Shown one piece after another: positions 25,673 to 35,389 of a stretch of DNA of 64,000 nt (the stretch's first letter is position 1; each line of letters starts with the position of its first letter). The position numbers and the translations under genes were made by a program. This DNA comes from Mesorhizobium sp. 113-3-3. Lineage in GTDB: Bacteria > Pseudomonadota > Alphaproteobacteria > Rhizobiales > Rhizobiaceae. The DNA is taken from positions 124,001 to 188,000 of the forward strand of contig NZ_AP023245.1 of the NCBI RefSeq assembly GCF_016756495.1. Reading direction: 5' to 3'. The notes under the pieces are model-generated. The model did no database searches. It was not told the origin of the DNA and was given only the letters and a program-made list of their open reading frames with translations.

Positions 25673-27163
25673 CTATCGCCTGTTCGCCAGCGCCTCGAGA
25701 AATGACTTCCCCCATTGTGCCGCATCATTGCGCCGGATGCGCTCGATCAGAGCACGATGTCTTGCAATTCTTTCCTCAAGCGGCATGGTCAGCGCTTGCG
25801 CTATCGCGTCAGCAACCTCGTCGACCGCATAGGGGTTCACGATCAGGGATTGCGCGAGTTCTTCAGCGGCGCCGGCAAAACGCGACAATACGAGTACCCC
25901 GGGATCGGCTGGATCCTGGGCGGCGATGTATTCTTTTGCGACGAGGTTCATTCCATCACGCAGGGGCGTGACCAGCCCGACCTGACTGGCGCGCAACAGA
26001 CCGGCCAGGCGCGAGCGCGGAACGGTGCGGTGGATGTAGCGGATCGGCGTCCAGGTCAAATCCGCGTATTTTCCGTTCACGGAGCCAGCGGTTGCCTCGA
26101 GCTGCGCGCGTATTTCCGCATAGGCTGCGACCTCTTCTCGTGTGGGCGACGCTATCTGCAGATACGTTACCGCCCGCTCGTGTTGAGGGTGCCTTTCGAG
26201 AAGGCGTGCAAAGGCCTGCATGCGGCCGGGTAGTCCTTTAGAGTAATCCAGCCGGTCGACGCCGATGATCTGCTTGAGACCGAGAATCTGGCGGCGCATG
26301 GAATCGATCTGAACATCCTCCGCGGCATCATTAGCCATGCGTGCGAAGGCGTCGACATCGATGCCTATCGGAAAGCTTCTCGTCAGGACGGTTCGGCCAT
26401 TGATTTTGGCTTCGCCGTGGATGTCGAAGGTGGTCGAAGCTGTCGCGCGAACGGAGCGTCGAAAATTCGTTACGTCCGTCGCGGTCTGGAAGCCCAGCAC
26501 GTCGTATTGTAGCAGATCAGCGATAAGTTCTCCATGGTCAGGCGTGGCTGCGAACAGGTCCGGCGGCGGGAAAGGAATATGGAGGAAAAAACCGATCCGA
26601 TTTCCCAATCCGAGCCGCCGCAGCGCCGCAGCCAGGGGGATAAGGTGGTAGTCGTGAACCCAGATCAGGTCATCATTGCCTGATAGCAAGCACGCGAGCG
26701 CCTGGGCAAACCGCGCATTGATCTGCCTGTACGCTTGCAGAAACTCGCTGCGGTGCTGTACGAGGTCGAGCCTATAGTGGAAGAGCGGCCAAAGCGTACT
26801 GTTGGCATAGCCGTTGTAGTAGAGCGAATACTCCTGCTGCGGCAGCGTCAGTGCGGCCGTCTCGATCTTGCCGACGCGTTCGAGGTGGATGAGCGGTTCG
26901 TCGCTCGCGGTTGAACCATGGTGCCCTTCGCTTGCCCCTAGCCACAGCCCTCCACGCTCGGCCAAGGCGTCGAGGATGCCCGCTGTAAGCCCGCCGGCTT
27001 GTGCCACATCGCGTACATTGCCGAGCCGATTCGAGACGACAACCAGACGTCGCGATCTGGCATCATTGGTGGTCTGTCGATCGCCCAACGCGGCCTCACG
27101 CTTTGCGAAATCGCAAACCGTCTGCGAAGCCTCGTCATGGGTTTCGTTCGGTGGCTGCAACAC
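25673..27163 (-). CDS. otsA: Alpha,alpha-trehalose-phosphate synthase (UDP-forming)
   Basis: A GT20 enzyme making trehalose-6-phosphate from UDP-glucose and glucose-6-phosphate in the cytosol, the first step of osmotic and desiccation protection. It contains RRLVVVSNRLG, AGGLTAGILDAL, WVHDYHLIPLA, GFFLHIPFPPPD, GVDRLDYSKGLPGRM and LRDGMNLVAKEYIAAQ, so both substrate sites look intact. I place the start at GTG 27163 (496 residues, AGGA upstream) because a perfect EcfG-type promoter at 27195-27219 on this strand lies inside the longer frame that begins at 27244. A phosphatase (otsB) gene is not adjacent. A long N-terminal extension before the first strand is unusual. Confidence 0.92.
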   Translation of the reverse strand: MLQPPNETHDEASQTVCDFAKREAALGDRQTTNDARSRRLVVVSNRLGNVRDVAQAGGLTAGILDALAERGGLWLGASEGHHGSTASDEPLIHLERVGKIETAALTLPQQEYSLYYNGYANSTLWPLFHYRLDLVQHRSEFLQAYRQINARFAQALACLLSGNDDLIWVHDYHLIPLAAALRRLGLGNRIGFFLHIPFPPPDLFAATPDHGELIADLLQYDVLGFQTATDVTNFRRSVRATASTTFDIHGEAKINGRTVLTRSFPIGIDVDAFARMANDAAEDVQIDSMRRQILGLKQIIGVDRLDYSKGLPGRMQAFARLLERHPQHERAVTYLQIASPTREEVAAYAEIRAQLEATAGSVNGKYADLTWTPIRYIHRTVPRSRLAGLLRASQVGLVTPLRDGMNLVAKEYIAAQDPADPGVLVLSRFAGAAEELAQSLIVNPYAVDEVADAIAQALTMPLEERIARHRALIERIRRNDAAQWGKSFLEALANRR

Positions 27164-27194
27164 GAGAAAATCCTGAGCCTGAAGATCGCCTGAG

Positions 27195-27219
27195 AACGGT
27201 CCGCCCATGCGATTGTTCC
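27195..27219 (-). promoter_or_regulatory. EcfG-type promoter of otsA
   Basis: On the minus strand GGAAC (27219-27215), sixteen bases, then CGTT (27198-27195): a perfect match to the alphaproteobacterial general-stress consensus. Trehalose synthesis is a known target of this response in rhizobia. Confidence 0.65.
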
Positions 27220-27875
27220 ACGCAATTCGTTTCGTCCCTTCCATGGATGCGCCGCACCAGTACGCGGCTCAATTCTGCGGTTCACGGTCCCTAACGCATC
27301 ACCTCGGCTTGGCCTTGATACGACCAGCCCTGGCCGGCCCACTTCATCGAACAGTCCGCAGAGCTGCTCGACCGGATCAACCTCGTCGGCAGACGCTGAC
27401 TGAGACGGAGATCCTGCCGTCTTGTCCGACGTGTTCGCGCGCCCGATCCATTACGGTGGCGATAATGCAAAGGGGTTTGAGCAAAATCTGAAGCAGTTCC
27501 TGCCCGCCTGGATGGCCTGCGGCATGCGCCTGATGGGCGAGCGCTTCGTCACCAAAGGGACGATGCCTGAGGCCGGCGACGTCGGGGGCCCGACTGCGCT
27601 TCTGGGAGCCCACTGCGCCCGTATCGCTACTTCGCCTCGGCAATCTCAGCGGCCGTTTCATAGGAGGAGTTCGAAAGGTCATCCCACGGATCTCTTCAAC
27701 GGACGATGCGGCGACAAAATCTGAAGCGGACCTCGCGTTAACGCGCTAGTCGGATCGATCCAGCGATGAGTGCCCGGCCAAACGCTCGTTGCGTTCCAAC
27801 ACCCTGATCGGCCTGGCAGGCATAAGGGATTTACTTCGATCACCGGATGGGCTTGGGAAGCTCGCTAAGGACGAC
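27220..27875. other. Gene-free stretch of about 650 bp
   Basis: One plus-strand open frame (27422-27724) has a normal-looking composition but no ribosome binding site and no known family. I do not call it. Confidence 0.35.
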
Positions 27876-27900
27876 GGAACCAACATCCCCCAAACTGGTT
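27876..27900 (+). promoter_or_regulatory. EcfG-type promoter
   Basis: GGAAC at 27876-27880, sixteen bases, then GGTT at 27897-27900, 26 bases before the start codon of the iron permease-like gene. Confidence 0.55.
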
Positions 27901-27926
27901 GAAAAAAACAAGAATGGAATCGGGAA

Positions 27927-28259
27927 ATGAATGCCTCCAGCATCATCACGCAAGCCGGTACGCTGACCGCGAGGCCATGGGCATTTCTGATCCTGGTCGT
28001 CTACGCCGGGCTGTGGATTATTTTCGATCGCAGCAGCTTTGATTGGCACGGCGCCGCGACATTGGCCACTTGGGCGATGACCCTTTTCATACAAAGAGCA
28101 GAACACCGGGACACACAGGCCATACAGTCAAAATTGGACGAACTGTTGCGCGCTAACAGCGCGGCCAGAGACGAACTGACACAGATCGACCAGAAGGAAC
28201 CAGAGGAGATTGAGCGCCAGCGGGAGGCTGAGCGGCCCCAAGCGGGGCTTGGCATGTAG
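27927..28259 (+). CDS. Low-affinity iron permease-like membrane protein
   Basis: A 110-residue protein. Two hydrophobic segments (about 16-34 and 40-57) are followed by the conserved cytosolic helix DTQAIQSKLDELLRANSAA and an EPEEIERQR stretch. This is the ending of the bacterial low-affinity iron permease family (Pfam Iron_permease). Bacterial members are short, and iron transport itself has not been shown for them, so I use the name only as a family label. ATG 27927 has GGGA upstream. Confidence 0.83.
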   Translation: MNASSIITQAGTLTARPWAFLILVVYAGLWIIFDRSSFDWHGAATLATWAMTLFIQRAEHRDTQAIQSKLDELLRANSAARDELTQIDQKEPEEIERQREAERPQAGLGM

Positions 28260-29194
28260 AGGCGCCTTTGCTCAGCACTATGGTTTACGGCCCCATCACA
28301 GCGCCATGGGCTATGCCCATTTTGGGTGGCAGCCGCTCGGGGCCTTGGCGTGGAATCGCGCTCCCTAAATCACGGGGCCGCGTTTGCCATGGATCGCCGG
28401 CAAATGCCCCCTAAGTGGGCCGGAAATCTTCGGCCATTCGCCATGGGTGCGCATACTGGCAATGCGATGCGGGCCCGGCCAAGCTTCACGCCCATGCCAG
28501 CAGCGCGAGGGGATTCTGCCGCCGTATGTAGCCGGTGGTGAAAATCAGGTCCGTCACGATCTTCAAAAGGCCCGCCACCGATCGGCAGCGGGCAAGGGTT
28601 TGGAGTGGCTAGGGATCAACCCAGCACGACGTCAACGAGCGACGGCGCGTGGGCGGGGCAGTTTCCACATCCAAGGCAAAGGTTTTCAGCGAGGTTTGGC
28701 GTCCAGCGTGTAAAGGTCACCGCGGAGTTTGCAGTCGCAATCCGAAGGCTCGCAGCTGCGATTGATCTGCCGTGAACTGAACCCGAATGACCGACGCGGG
28801 AGGGGAATGCCGGTGAAGCTTCCTCAGTCCCACGTCGGCCACCACGGCTTCTTGAGGGGTTGCCGCCCGCTAAATATACAACACCCCGAATGGCAGGCAA
28901 CTCGTTGTTAAGAACGTACAATGCGCGGAAGACACGGTAAATGGATTTGGCGGGACCGAGGGCCCCGCGCCGAGACTATTAGTCAGGTCGTCGGGCGTTA
29001 AGCGGTGCCGGACGTCTGAGCTGGCCATGAGGCCTTCAACGTCATTATTCTTCCTCATTCCCTGTCGGGAAATCCACCAGATTCAGCCCTTGCATGCGGG
29101 GAAACTGGACATCGGCCTGCCAACGCGGGAGGAGCCGGCGGAACTGCATGTTAAACATGAAACGTGTTTGAAACTATTCGCGGAGGCCGCATCG
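28260..29194. other. Gene-free stretch of about 930 bp
   Basis: Open frames are short and overlap on both strands, and no motif was recognised. It is probably decayed DNA. Confidence 0.35.
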
Positions 29195-29763
29195 ATGAGC
29201 ATTTTGAAAACCACCAAAAAGGCGATCAAGACCGGTTTTGCAACACCGGGTAAGGAGGAAGTCGCCGCCCTCGTGAGGCACCGAAAATCGAATGAGTTCC
29301 GGTTTCATGACGGTCTGGTGCCCAATCATCCATCATGGCCGCTTGTTTTTATCGCGGTGCGGTGAAGCTGCCGGAGAGGCTTGATCCGGCGGCCGTCATG
29401 GAGGTGATTTTCAAAACAAACGGTTGGGGCGATAGCTGGCGAAATGGCATCTATGACTACGTCCACTACCATTCGCAAATACACGAGGTCCTAGGGGTGG
29501 CGCGCGGGACGGCCAAGGTCCGGTTGGGCGGCAAGAAGGCCGGCGACGTGCCGATTCTCCCTGCCGGGACCGGGCACCAATGTCTGTCTTCATCCGATGA
29601 TTTTTTGGTTGTCGGCGCATACCCTCGCTTCGGCACTTACGACGAATGCGCCACCAAGGACGAGCACGATGATGCGGTCGCGACCATCCCAACCGTTGTT
29701 CGTCCTCGTAAAGACCCCTTATATGGAAGCAAGGGTCCCCTGATGACGAGTTGGAAGCGCTAG
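29195..29763 (+). pseudogene. Cupin-domain protein with a single-base frameshift
   Basis: ATG 29195 (GGAGG upstream) starts a frame giving a helix and NHPSWPLVF, after which the frame closes. The next frame continues at once with YRGAVKLPERLDPAAVMEV and the cupin core HYHSQIHEVLGVARG, LPAGTGHQCLS and VVGAYP. Adding one T to the T-run at 29345-29349 restores a single protein of about 188 residues. The two metal-ligand histidines of the cupin are present. It is either a recent loss of function or a sequencing error in a homopolymer. Confidence 0.8.
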
Positions 29764-30702
29764 GGTCTCGGACCAGCAGAACACGTCTGGCATACGACGG
29801 GACCGCAAGCAAGCATCTGCGCAAGCCTGGCTTCTCGCGCGATGATGGCGGCGTTCACCGGATTTGCACGCCATTGAATGCCGGCAATTTCGTCGAACTG
29901 GCCGGTGCTGAAAAAATCTTCGCGGTTGATGCATATGGCCCATCACCCCCCAATGTCGAGAAGGTGCAAAGCCCGAAATTGAGCGGTGGGGCTTCAGCGT
30001 CGAGTCATTGGCAATATTCCGGCAGCCCAGTCCACATTGATGGAGATGGGGCTGCGGCCGTGACAGCTGGCGCGCTTCCCAAACTGATTTCGTTTGGGGG
30101 AGGGATTGGTGGTCTTGTAGAGAGGTTTCTGCCATGGTTTGCCGAATGAGGAAGGGTTTCAAGCTTCTTTTCGGGGAGCAGCTAAGCGGCGGCGAAAGTA
30201 TTACTTTCAAAGAAGGAGACCGCCGGAAGATCCGTTACAACGCGATGGGATACCCGTACGATTCAAACAGCGATACGGCCGCCATCAACGCTGCGAAACC
30301 GCCGCCTCACACGGTTACGAAGCCGAGGTCCTGAGCCAGGGCATTGAAATGGCGAACGGAGGGGCAAGCTAGGATATTTGAAGGCTCAGGGTCGCCGCTG
30401 AAAAATTCCTAACGCCGACCAGGTCGAACGCCAAGGTTCCATCCGGCTAAATGACGCCCCTCCTTAATTGGTGATGCATGCTGCACGTTGGCGTGAATAG
30501 GTATCTTCCCGGTGGGAGCGGGTGCAACAGTCGAGGGTGTGTGGAGAGCTGTCGATCGAACCTCTTTAAACTTGTGCGTCAACGACGCGATGGCAGAGAT
30601 GGAAAAAGCAGCGGCCTTCGCCAGAGGCCTCTTTAGCCTTTACGCGAGTAAGAGCCAAATCGCGCTGCGGAACCTTTTCAAACGCAATGCTTTACGCGTC
30701 AA
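29764..30702. other. Gene-free stretch of about 940 bp
   Basis: Around 30139-30372 one frame has protein-like composition (HQRCETAASHGYEAEVLSQG) but no start and no full domain. It may be a remnant. A GGAAC box at 30669-30673 followed after sixteen bases by CTTT is a weak promoter candidate for the lipoprotein gene. Confidence 0.35.
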
Positions 30703-31137
30703 ATGGCACGCGTCGCAGCATCGTTCGCCAATACCGCCCTGTGCTTTCTGCTGGGCGCGTTGATGCTGGCCGGTCTAGCCGCCTGCTCTTCATCCAATGC
30801 TGGAGGACAGCAGGCCCAGACCGCGAAGTCTGCCGCGAATTCAGCGATCATGGTGATCGACAGTTGGACCGCCGGTGCCGTTCCTTCCTACTATGCGAAA
30901 GCCACGATGCGCTCGTTGGCCCAGACGTTAGTTGATTTTGATCGCCAACTAGAAGGGGCGCACGTTTCGGACTCCTCCAAACAATTGGCTCGGCAGCTCA
31001 CGGCCGCTGCCCGGCGGGCCGAGGACGCCATCAGGAGCGGAAACCAAGCGCAAGCAGAGCAAGCCCGTCAGGATTTTCACACAGCCATTACCAAGTTCGG
31101 GGGTGCAGGTCCCGTAGATCAAGCTACAGCTCCATGA
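30703..31137 (+). CDS. Putative lipoprotein
   Basis: A 144-residue protein. The N-terminus has a hydrophobic signal ending in the lipobox LAGLAACSSS, so Cys at about residue 28 would be lipidated. The mature part is helical (SSKQLARQLTAAARRAEDAI and an alanine/glutamine-rich stretch). The family is unknown. The stop overlaps the start of the second Nramp-like gene (ATGA), so it is the first gene of a four-gene unit for an envelope function, possibly connected with metal handling. The start codon lacks a clear ribosome binding site. Confidence 0.72.
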   Translation: MARVAASFANTALCFLLGALMLAGLAACSSSNAGGQQAQTAKSAANSAIMVIDSWTAGAVPSYYAKATMRSLAQTLVDFDRQLEGAHVSDSSKQLARQLTAAARRAEDAIRSGNQAQAEQARQDFHTAITKFGGAGPVDQATAP

Positions 31138-32354
31138 AAAAGTTGCTGGAAATCTCTCTCGGCGTGGTCACCAGCGTTGGCGGCTTCCTGGAGGTCGGTT
31201 CGTTAGCAACAGCGGCCCAGGCCGGTGCATTGTTCCAATTTCAGTTGATCTGGGCCATTCTCCTCGGCACCGTCTGCATCATTTTCCTCGTGGAGATGGC
31301 CGGTCGTTTCGCAGCCGTCAGCAAGCACACAATAGCCGACGGCATTCGCGAGCGCTTCGGCTTCAACGCGTTCCTTTGGCCTTTGGTCACCACGTTTCTG
31401 GTCAATTTCCTGGTGCTGTCTGCTGAGATCGGCGGGGTCTCCATTGCTGGCGAACTCGCCACGGGGATAGGCTTCCAATTGTGGGCCCTGCCGGTAGCCT
31501 TCATTGCGTGGCTCTTGCTGTGGAAAGGCACTTTCGGCCTGATTGAGAAAGGCGTTTCGCTGTTGGGGCTGGTAACGCTCTGCTTCGTCGCAGCGGCGGT
31601 TATCCTCAAGCCTGACTGGACGTGGGTCGCCGTCGGTTCGGTGCCCTCCCTGCCACATCACGACACGGCCACTTACTGGTTCATGGCGGTAAGCATTTTG
31701 GGTGCGTCCATCTCGCCATATCTCTTCATGTTCTATTCCGCGGGAGCGATCGAGGACAAATGGGACAGGAGTTATCTCGGTATCAATCGCGCCATTGCCG
31801 GGCTCGGCATGAGTTTCGGCGGCACGATCTCCATAGCCGTGCTTATCATTGCTGCGTTGGTGCTTGGAGCGAACGGCATCACCCAGGTCGACGATTACCA
31901 CCAATTGCCATTGATGCTGACTGCGGTGTTCGGTTTCAGGGGCTTTGTGCTGTTCATTGCATCGCTTGGCATCGCCTGCTTCGGCGCCACGGTCGAAATC
32001 GCCCTTCAGCAGGCATACCTGGTCGCGCAGGGGTTCGGGTGGAATTGGGGTGAGGACCGCAAGCCTCGTGACGATCCAGGCTTCACCGCGGTCTATACGG
32101 TGACGATCTTCGCGGCCGCCATTCCGATCGCGCTCGGCCTTGATCCGCTCAAGCTTACCATCTTTTCAATGGCCTTTACGGCCGCCAGTTTGCCGTTGAC
32201 GGTCGTGCCATTTCTCTTTTTGCTGAACGACGAGTCTTACATGAGCCAGCACCGCAACGGCGTTATCTCCAACGTGGCAGTGCTGTTTGTTGTTGCACTT
32301 GGCTTCATCCTCGCGGTTGTAACCATACCGCTTCAGATATTGGGAGGCAGTTGA
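31134..32354 (+). CDS. Divergent Nramp-family transporter
   Basis: A 406-residue polytopic membrane protein with about eleven hydrophobic segments. It aligns by eye with the Nramp-like protein at 8445-9737: helix one ends VGSLATAAQAGALFQF, and helix six contains SISPYLFMFYSAG (residues 192-204). The DPxx metal motif of helix one is replaced by LEVG and the helix-six methionine by Ser, so canonical Mn/Fe binding is unlikely. It is translationally coupled on both sides (ATGA with the lipoprotein, TGATG with the PRC-barrel-like gene). I infer a cation transporter of unknown specificity with dedicated accessory proteins. Confidence 0.82.
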   Translation: MKKLLEISLGVVTSVGGFLEVGSLATAAQAGALFQFQLIWAILLGTVCIIFLVEMAGRFAAVSKHTIADGIRERFGFNAFLWPLVTTFLVNFLVLSAEIGGVSIAGELATGIGFQLWALPVAFIAWLLLWKGTFGLIEKGVSLLGLVTLCFVAAAVILKPDWTWVAVGSVPSLPHHDTATYWFMAVSILGASISPYLFMFYSAGAIEDKWDRSYLGINRAIAGLGMSFGGTISIAVLIIAALVLGANGITQVDDYHQLPLMLTAVFGFRGFVLFIASLGIACFGATVEIALQQAYLVAQGFGWNWGEDRKPRDDPGFTAVYTVTIFAAAIPIALGLDPLKLTIFSMAFTAASLPLTVVPFLFLLNDESYMSQHRNGVISNVAVLFVVALGFILAVVTIPLQILGGS

Positions 32355-32713
32355 TGCGCCTTATACGCGATGTTTTGGACAAGCAGATTGTCGATCGAAA
32401 TCAGGTCAAGATCGGGAAGGTGGACGGGATAGTGGCGCGGCTGAGACAAGGCAAGCCCCCAAGGGTCATTGCCGTCGAAATCGGCTCAATTGCGCTGGCG
32501 CGCCGCTTGGGACCGCTTCCCGGCCGCTGGATGGCCATTCTTGCCGCCAAGCTGGGAGGCGAACGGCACGCCAACCCTCATCGGGTAGCCTGGAGCAAGA
32601 CTCGCGACATTGGCCTCGACATCGAGTTCGATATCGACGTGCGCAAGACTGCTATCTTTGACTGGCAGGTCTGGCTTCGCGACCACATCCTCGGCAGGAT
32701 TCCGGGCGCTTGA
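32354..32713 (+). CDS. PRC-barrel-like protein
   Basis: A 119-residue soluble protein. The N-terminal part, DVLDKQIVDRNQVKIGKVDG, is the strand-turn-strand start of a PRC-barrel. The middle, LARRLGPLPGRWMAILAAKL, resembles the linker seen in MgtE-associated PRC proteins. It starts on the stop codon of the Nramp-like gene (ATG 32354 within TGATG) and is followed three bases later by another PRC-like gene. It probably binds or gates the transporter from the cytosol; this is inference from context. Confidence 0.68.
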   Translation: MRLIRDVLDKQIVDRNQVKIGKVDGIVARLRQGKPPRVIAVEIGSIALARRLGPLPGRWMAILAAKLGGERHANPHRVAWSKTRDIGLDIEFDIDVRKTAIFDWQVWLRDHILGRIPGA

Positions 32714-32715
32714 CG

Positions 32716-33048
32716 ATGCATACCGTAAATCTCGACCAACTGGTGGGCCGGCGGGTCCTTTCAAAGGAGGGTCATTGCATCGGTCATCTGGAGGAGATCG
32801 TCGCCGCGGCACATGGCGACGAATTGCTCGTCACAGAGTACCATGTCGGTATTTTCGCGGCCTTTGAGCGTCTGGCCGCCTCGTCGATCGGCACCGCGAT
32901 CCTCGACCTCGTTCGGATGCGACACCGCAAAGGCATTTATAGAATTCCTTGGGACAAACTCGACATCTCCGACCCGACACGGCCGACCGTTTGCATCTCA
33001 GAGCAGGAACTCGCAGCGCTTCAATCCAGCCCTTCAGTCAAACGCTGA
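32716..33048 (+). CDS. PRC-barrel-like protein
   Basis: A 110-residue soluble protein. LDQLVGRRVLSKEGHCIGHLEEIVAA is the PRC-barrel N-terminal pattern, and DELLVTEYHVG continues the barrel. A helix (RLAASSIGTAILDLVRMRHR) and a final strand, YRIPWDKLDISDP, follow. It may form the second half of a split regulator with the preceding gene. ATG 32716 is three bases after the upstream stop; the ribosome binding site is weak, so translational coupling is likely. Confidence 0.7.
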   Translation: MHTVNLDQLVGRRVLSKEGHCIGHLEEIVAAAHGDELLVTEYHVGIFAAFERLAASSIGTAILDLVRMRHRKGIYRIPWDKLDISDPTRPTVCISEQELAALQSSPSVKR

Positions 33049-33963
33049 GGCCCCGGTCTGGGGAAGCTGTGGAGATGATGTCGTCGCCCAGGTAGCCATC
33101 GGGCTGTAAGGCTGCGAAGAAGACCGAGTCACTTGGCTACGATAAACCGTGCCGGTACCCCCGGAAAAGTGACGTACGGGGGCGAGCTAGCGACCGCGTT
33201 CGAAACAGTTCTTTAACCATGTCATTACGGCAAACACTTTATCGAGAACATTCCAGGTCGCAGAAGGTTGTCGGCGAGTCTGCAACAAAGAGGATAAGCC
33301 CGGCCATGCACCGTCTACCTATCGCGACGGCGTTTCTGATTTCCTTCGCGACGGCCTACGGACTATGCGTCTGGGCAACTTCTGCTGACCGGGTTGACCT
33401 TTTTCAGGCTCAAGCGTCACCGTTGGAGATGCGCGGTTTCAAATAGCTGACAAGCCGGAACTGGGTGTCTAAGCGCGCATTGATCTGGGGCCTGAACCGT
33501 AGAGTGACCATGGACGACGGCCTGCGCCGGAAGCTGAAGGAACTGGGTGCCAGCATGCTAGTCGGGTGGACGAACTTGCGTTGCCCGGTGGGAACACCGA
33601 TTTTCCGCACTGATGTCAGGTATCGCCGTCACGTTGGAGGCGCTTCTCGTTATAGCCGAAGAAACCGGGGCCCCGCGTTCCGGGCCGACTGTAGCGCCGG
33701 GCTTTGACTAAAGACCCGCGACAGTCGCGCAGGCTTACGGGGTCGACGAGGTGACATGTGCCACGGTCTCTCGCAGCTTCGACAATGCGTCGCCCAGCGA
33801 GCCATTTTGCCCAGATCGAAAGCTTTTGCATAACGTGTGCGCACCTTCGCTTCGCAGTCTCGGCACTTCGCGCTCCGATGATACGGAAGCCACCACAGGC
33901 CCCTACCATATGGGGACCTGGAACTTCGTCGCCACCTCGTTCCTCGTCGGACGGGGTCTCTTG
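33049..33963. other. Mostly gene-free stretch
   Basis: A 46-codon frame at 33306-33446 encodes a short hydrophobic segment (LPIATAFLISFATAYGL) and a polar tail with AGAGGA eleven bases upstream. It could be a small membrane protein but has no further support. The rest shows nothing recognisable. Confidence 0.3.
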
Positions 33964-34164
33964 TTACCGGCTCTTAAGGGCCTCGGCTTCCCGTTCCAGC
34001 GTCTCGCGGTCGTTGCCGTGCTTTGCGATCAACTGCCGAACCTGCGGGATAGACAGGCCGAATTTGCTCGCGAAATAGCCGACCTCGTATTCCTCGTCGC
34101 CGCTCACGCGGCTTCGATCGTGATAGCCAAGCTTGTTCTTGTCGTCAGGCATGATTTCGGGCAT
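33964..34164 (-). CDS. DUF3606 family protein
   Basis: A 66-residue protein with the complete DUF3606 pattern: DDKNKLGYHDRSRVSGDEEY, EVGYFASKFGLSIPQVRQLI and AKHGNDRETLEREA, a helix-turn-helix-like fold of unknown function widespread in rhizobia. ATG 34164 has GGAGG nine bases upstream. The first 12 codons of the longer frame lie in the adjoining ligase remnant and are not used. Confidence 0.82.
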   Translation of the reverse strand: MPEIMPDDKNKLGYHDRSRVSGDEEYEVGYFASKFGLSIPQVRQLIAKHGNDRETLEREAEALKSR

Positions 34165-34174
34165 GTCGAGCAGC

Positions 34175-34933
34175 CTCCGCAAGGCGACGGTTGGATTCAC
34201 GAAGTGAAGTTCGACGGCTACCGTTCGCCGAGACGGGACGAAGATCTACACACGAAACGGCCATGTCTGGACGGCGAATATCGCGGCCTGGTGCAAGGCT
34301 GGCCCGGCCGTTGAAAGCGCCCTGGTCGACGGCGAGATCATCAGGGTTCGTCCGACTTCGGCGAGCTGCGGAAGCGATCGTGCGTCGCCAGCATGATCTC
34401 TATTTCGTCGCCTTGGACCTGCCTGCACCTCAATGGCCATGATCTGCGCGACGTGGCGGTCGAGGAGCGGCGCGAGATCCTGGCCAGCATGATCGAGCCT
34501 GGCGCCCGGATTCAATTCAGCGAGCCACTACCGGGCGGACCAAGGCAATCTTTCATCTGCTCGACAAGGCCGGCCTCGAGGCAATGGTATCGAAGCGCCG
34601 TGACAGCAAGGACCGCAGCAGCCTTTCGACGAAGTGGCTAAAGGTCGACGAATACGAAGTGCTTGGCTTCGAGCTTGAAGTCGGCAAGCTTGCCTTCGCC
34701 GTGATGGCCGATCCGGCGACCTGCCGCTATGTCCGGCTCGGCCTTCGTCACTTCAGCCAGGGTATCCGCGAGCGACTGTGGAAGCGGGTCCAGGAGCATG
34801 CCGGGCCGGCGACCGAGGGTATAAGCGGTCGGCGACGCAACGGGTCTAGTCCGGGATCATCGGCCGCCTGAAGCACTTGCGCGGCGAAGAGGATTTGGTA
34901 CGCTTCGCTGCAGAATTTCCGGGGGAGGATTAA
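34175..34933 (+). pseudogene. ATP-dependent DNA ligase (LigD-like) remnant
   Basis: Pieces of an ATP-dependent ligase occur in order in three frames. The first is GDGWIHEVKFDGYRS (34181 onward), containing the KxDG nucleotidyl-lysine motif. Next comes ESALVDGEIIRV, then LHLNGHDLRDVAVEERREIL, IQFSEPLPGG, and KAGLEAMVSKRRDSKD / WLKVDEYEVLGFE. The C-terminal tail GIIGRLKHLRGEEDLVRFAA ends at TAA 34931-34933. At least four frameshifts separate them. The intact enzyme would seal breaks in a Ku-type end-joining or related pathway; this copy is dead. Confidence 0.85.
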
Positions 34934-35013
34934 TCGGCCGATGGCCTGTCCGGAGTGCCGATGAGCGAAGGCAGGCTTTCTTGATCCCTTCCCGCGACAA
35001 ACCATTTCTCCGT

Positions 35014-35320
35014 GATGCCGGCGCCCTTGTGCTTGTGCTTGAAGAAGATGAGTTGATCAGTTGGGACCTGGGAGGTCTTGGGCGAAAGCCGGATATCTCG
35101 GCGCAACAACGAGGTCCTAGATACTCGTTGGCCGAATGTCGTAATTCTAGACATCCCCCTAGCGCGGCCAAAGCGTCTAGTAGCAAAGAAACTTCTTGCA
35201 GACGGCGCGCCCTTCGTTGTGCATTCGGCTCTGGCACCGAAAGAGGTCGACAACGCTTTCCGATAGCGCACGTTCCTAGTCAAGCCTGCGGGAATCCTCG
35301 ATATGGTCCGTGCGGTCACG
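35014..35320 (+). pseudogene. Response-regulator receiver domain remnant
   Basis: Successive frames read ALVLVLEEDELI (the acidic pocket strand), then WPNVVILDIPL (the phospho-acceptor aspartate strand), KLLADGAPFVVHSALAPKE (the Thr/Ser strand), and finally KPAGILDMVRAVTKL with the conserved Lys-Pro. This is a single-domain CheY-like regulator broken by several indels. Confidence 0.72.
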
Positions 35321-35389
35321 AAATTGACGGACCAAGGAACAATTTTCGCAAGCGATAATTTCCTATGTCAGTTAGCCAGGGAGGCTATC

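Noticed and set aside
27422..27724. 100-codon plus-strand open frame
   Set aside because: Plausible composition but no start signal or family; not enough to call.
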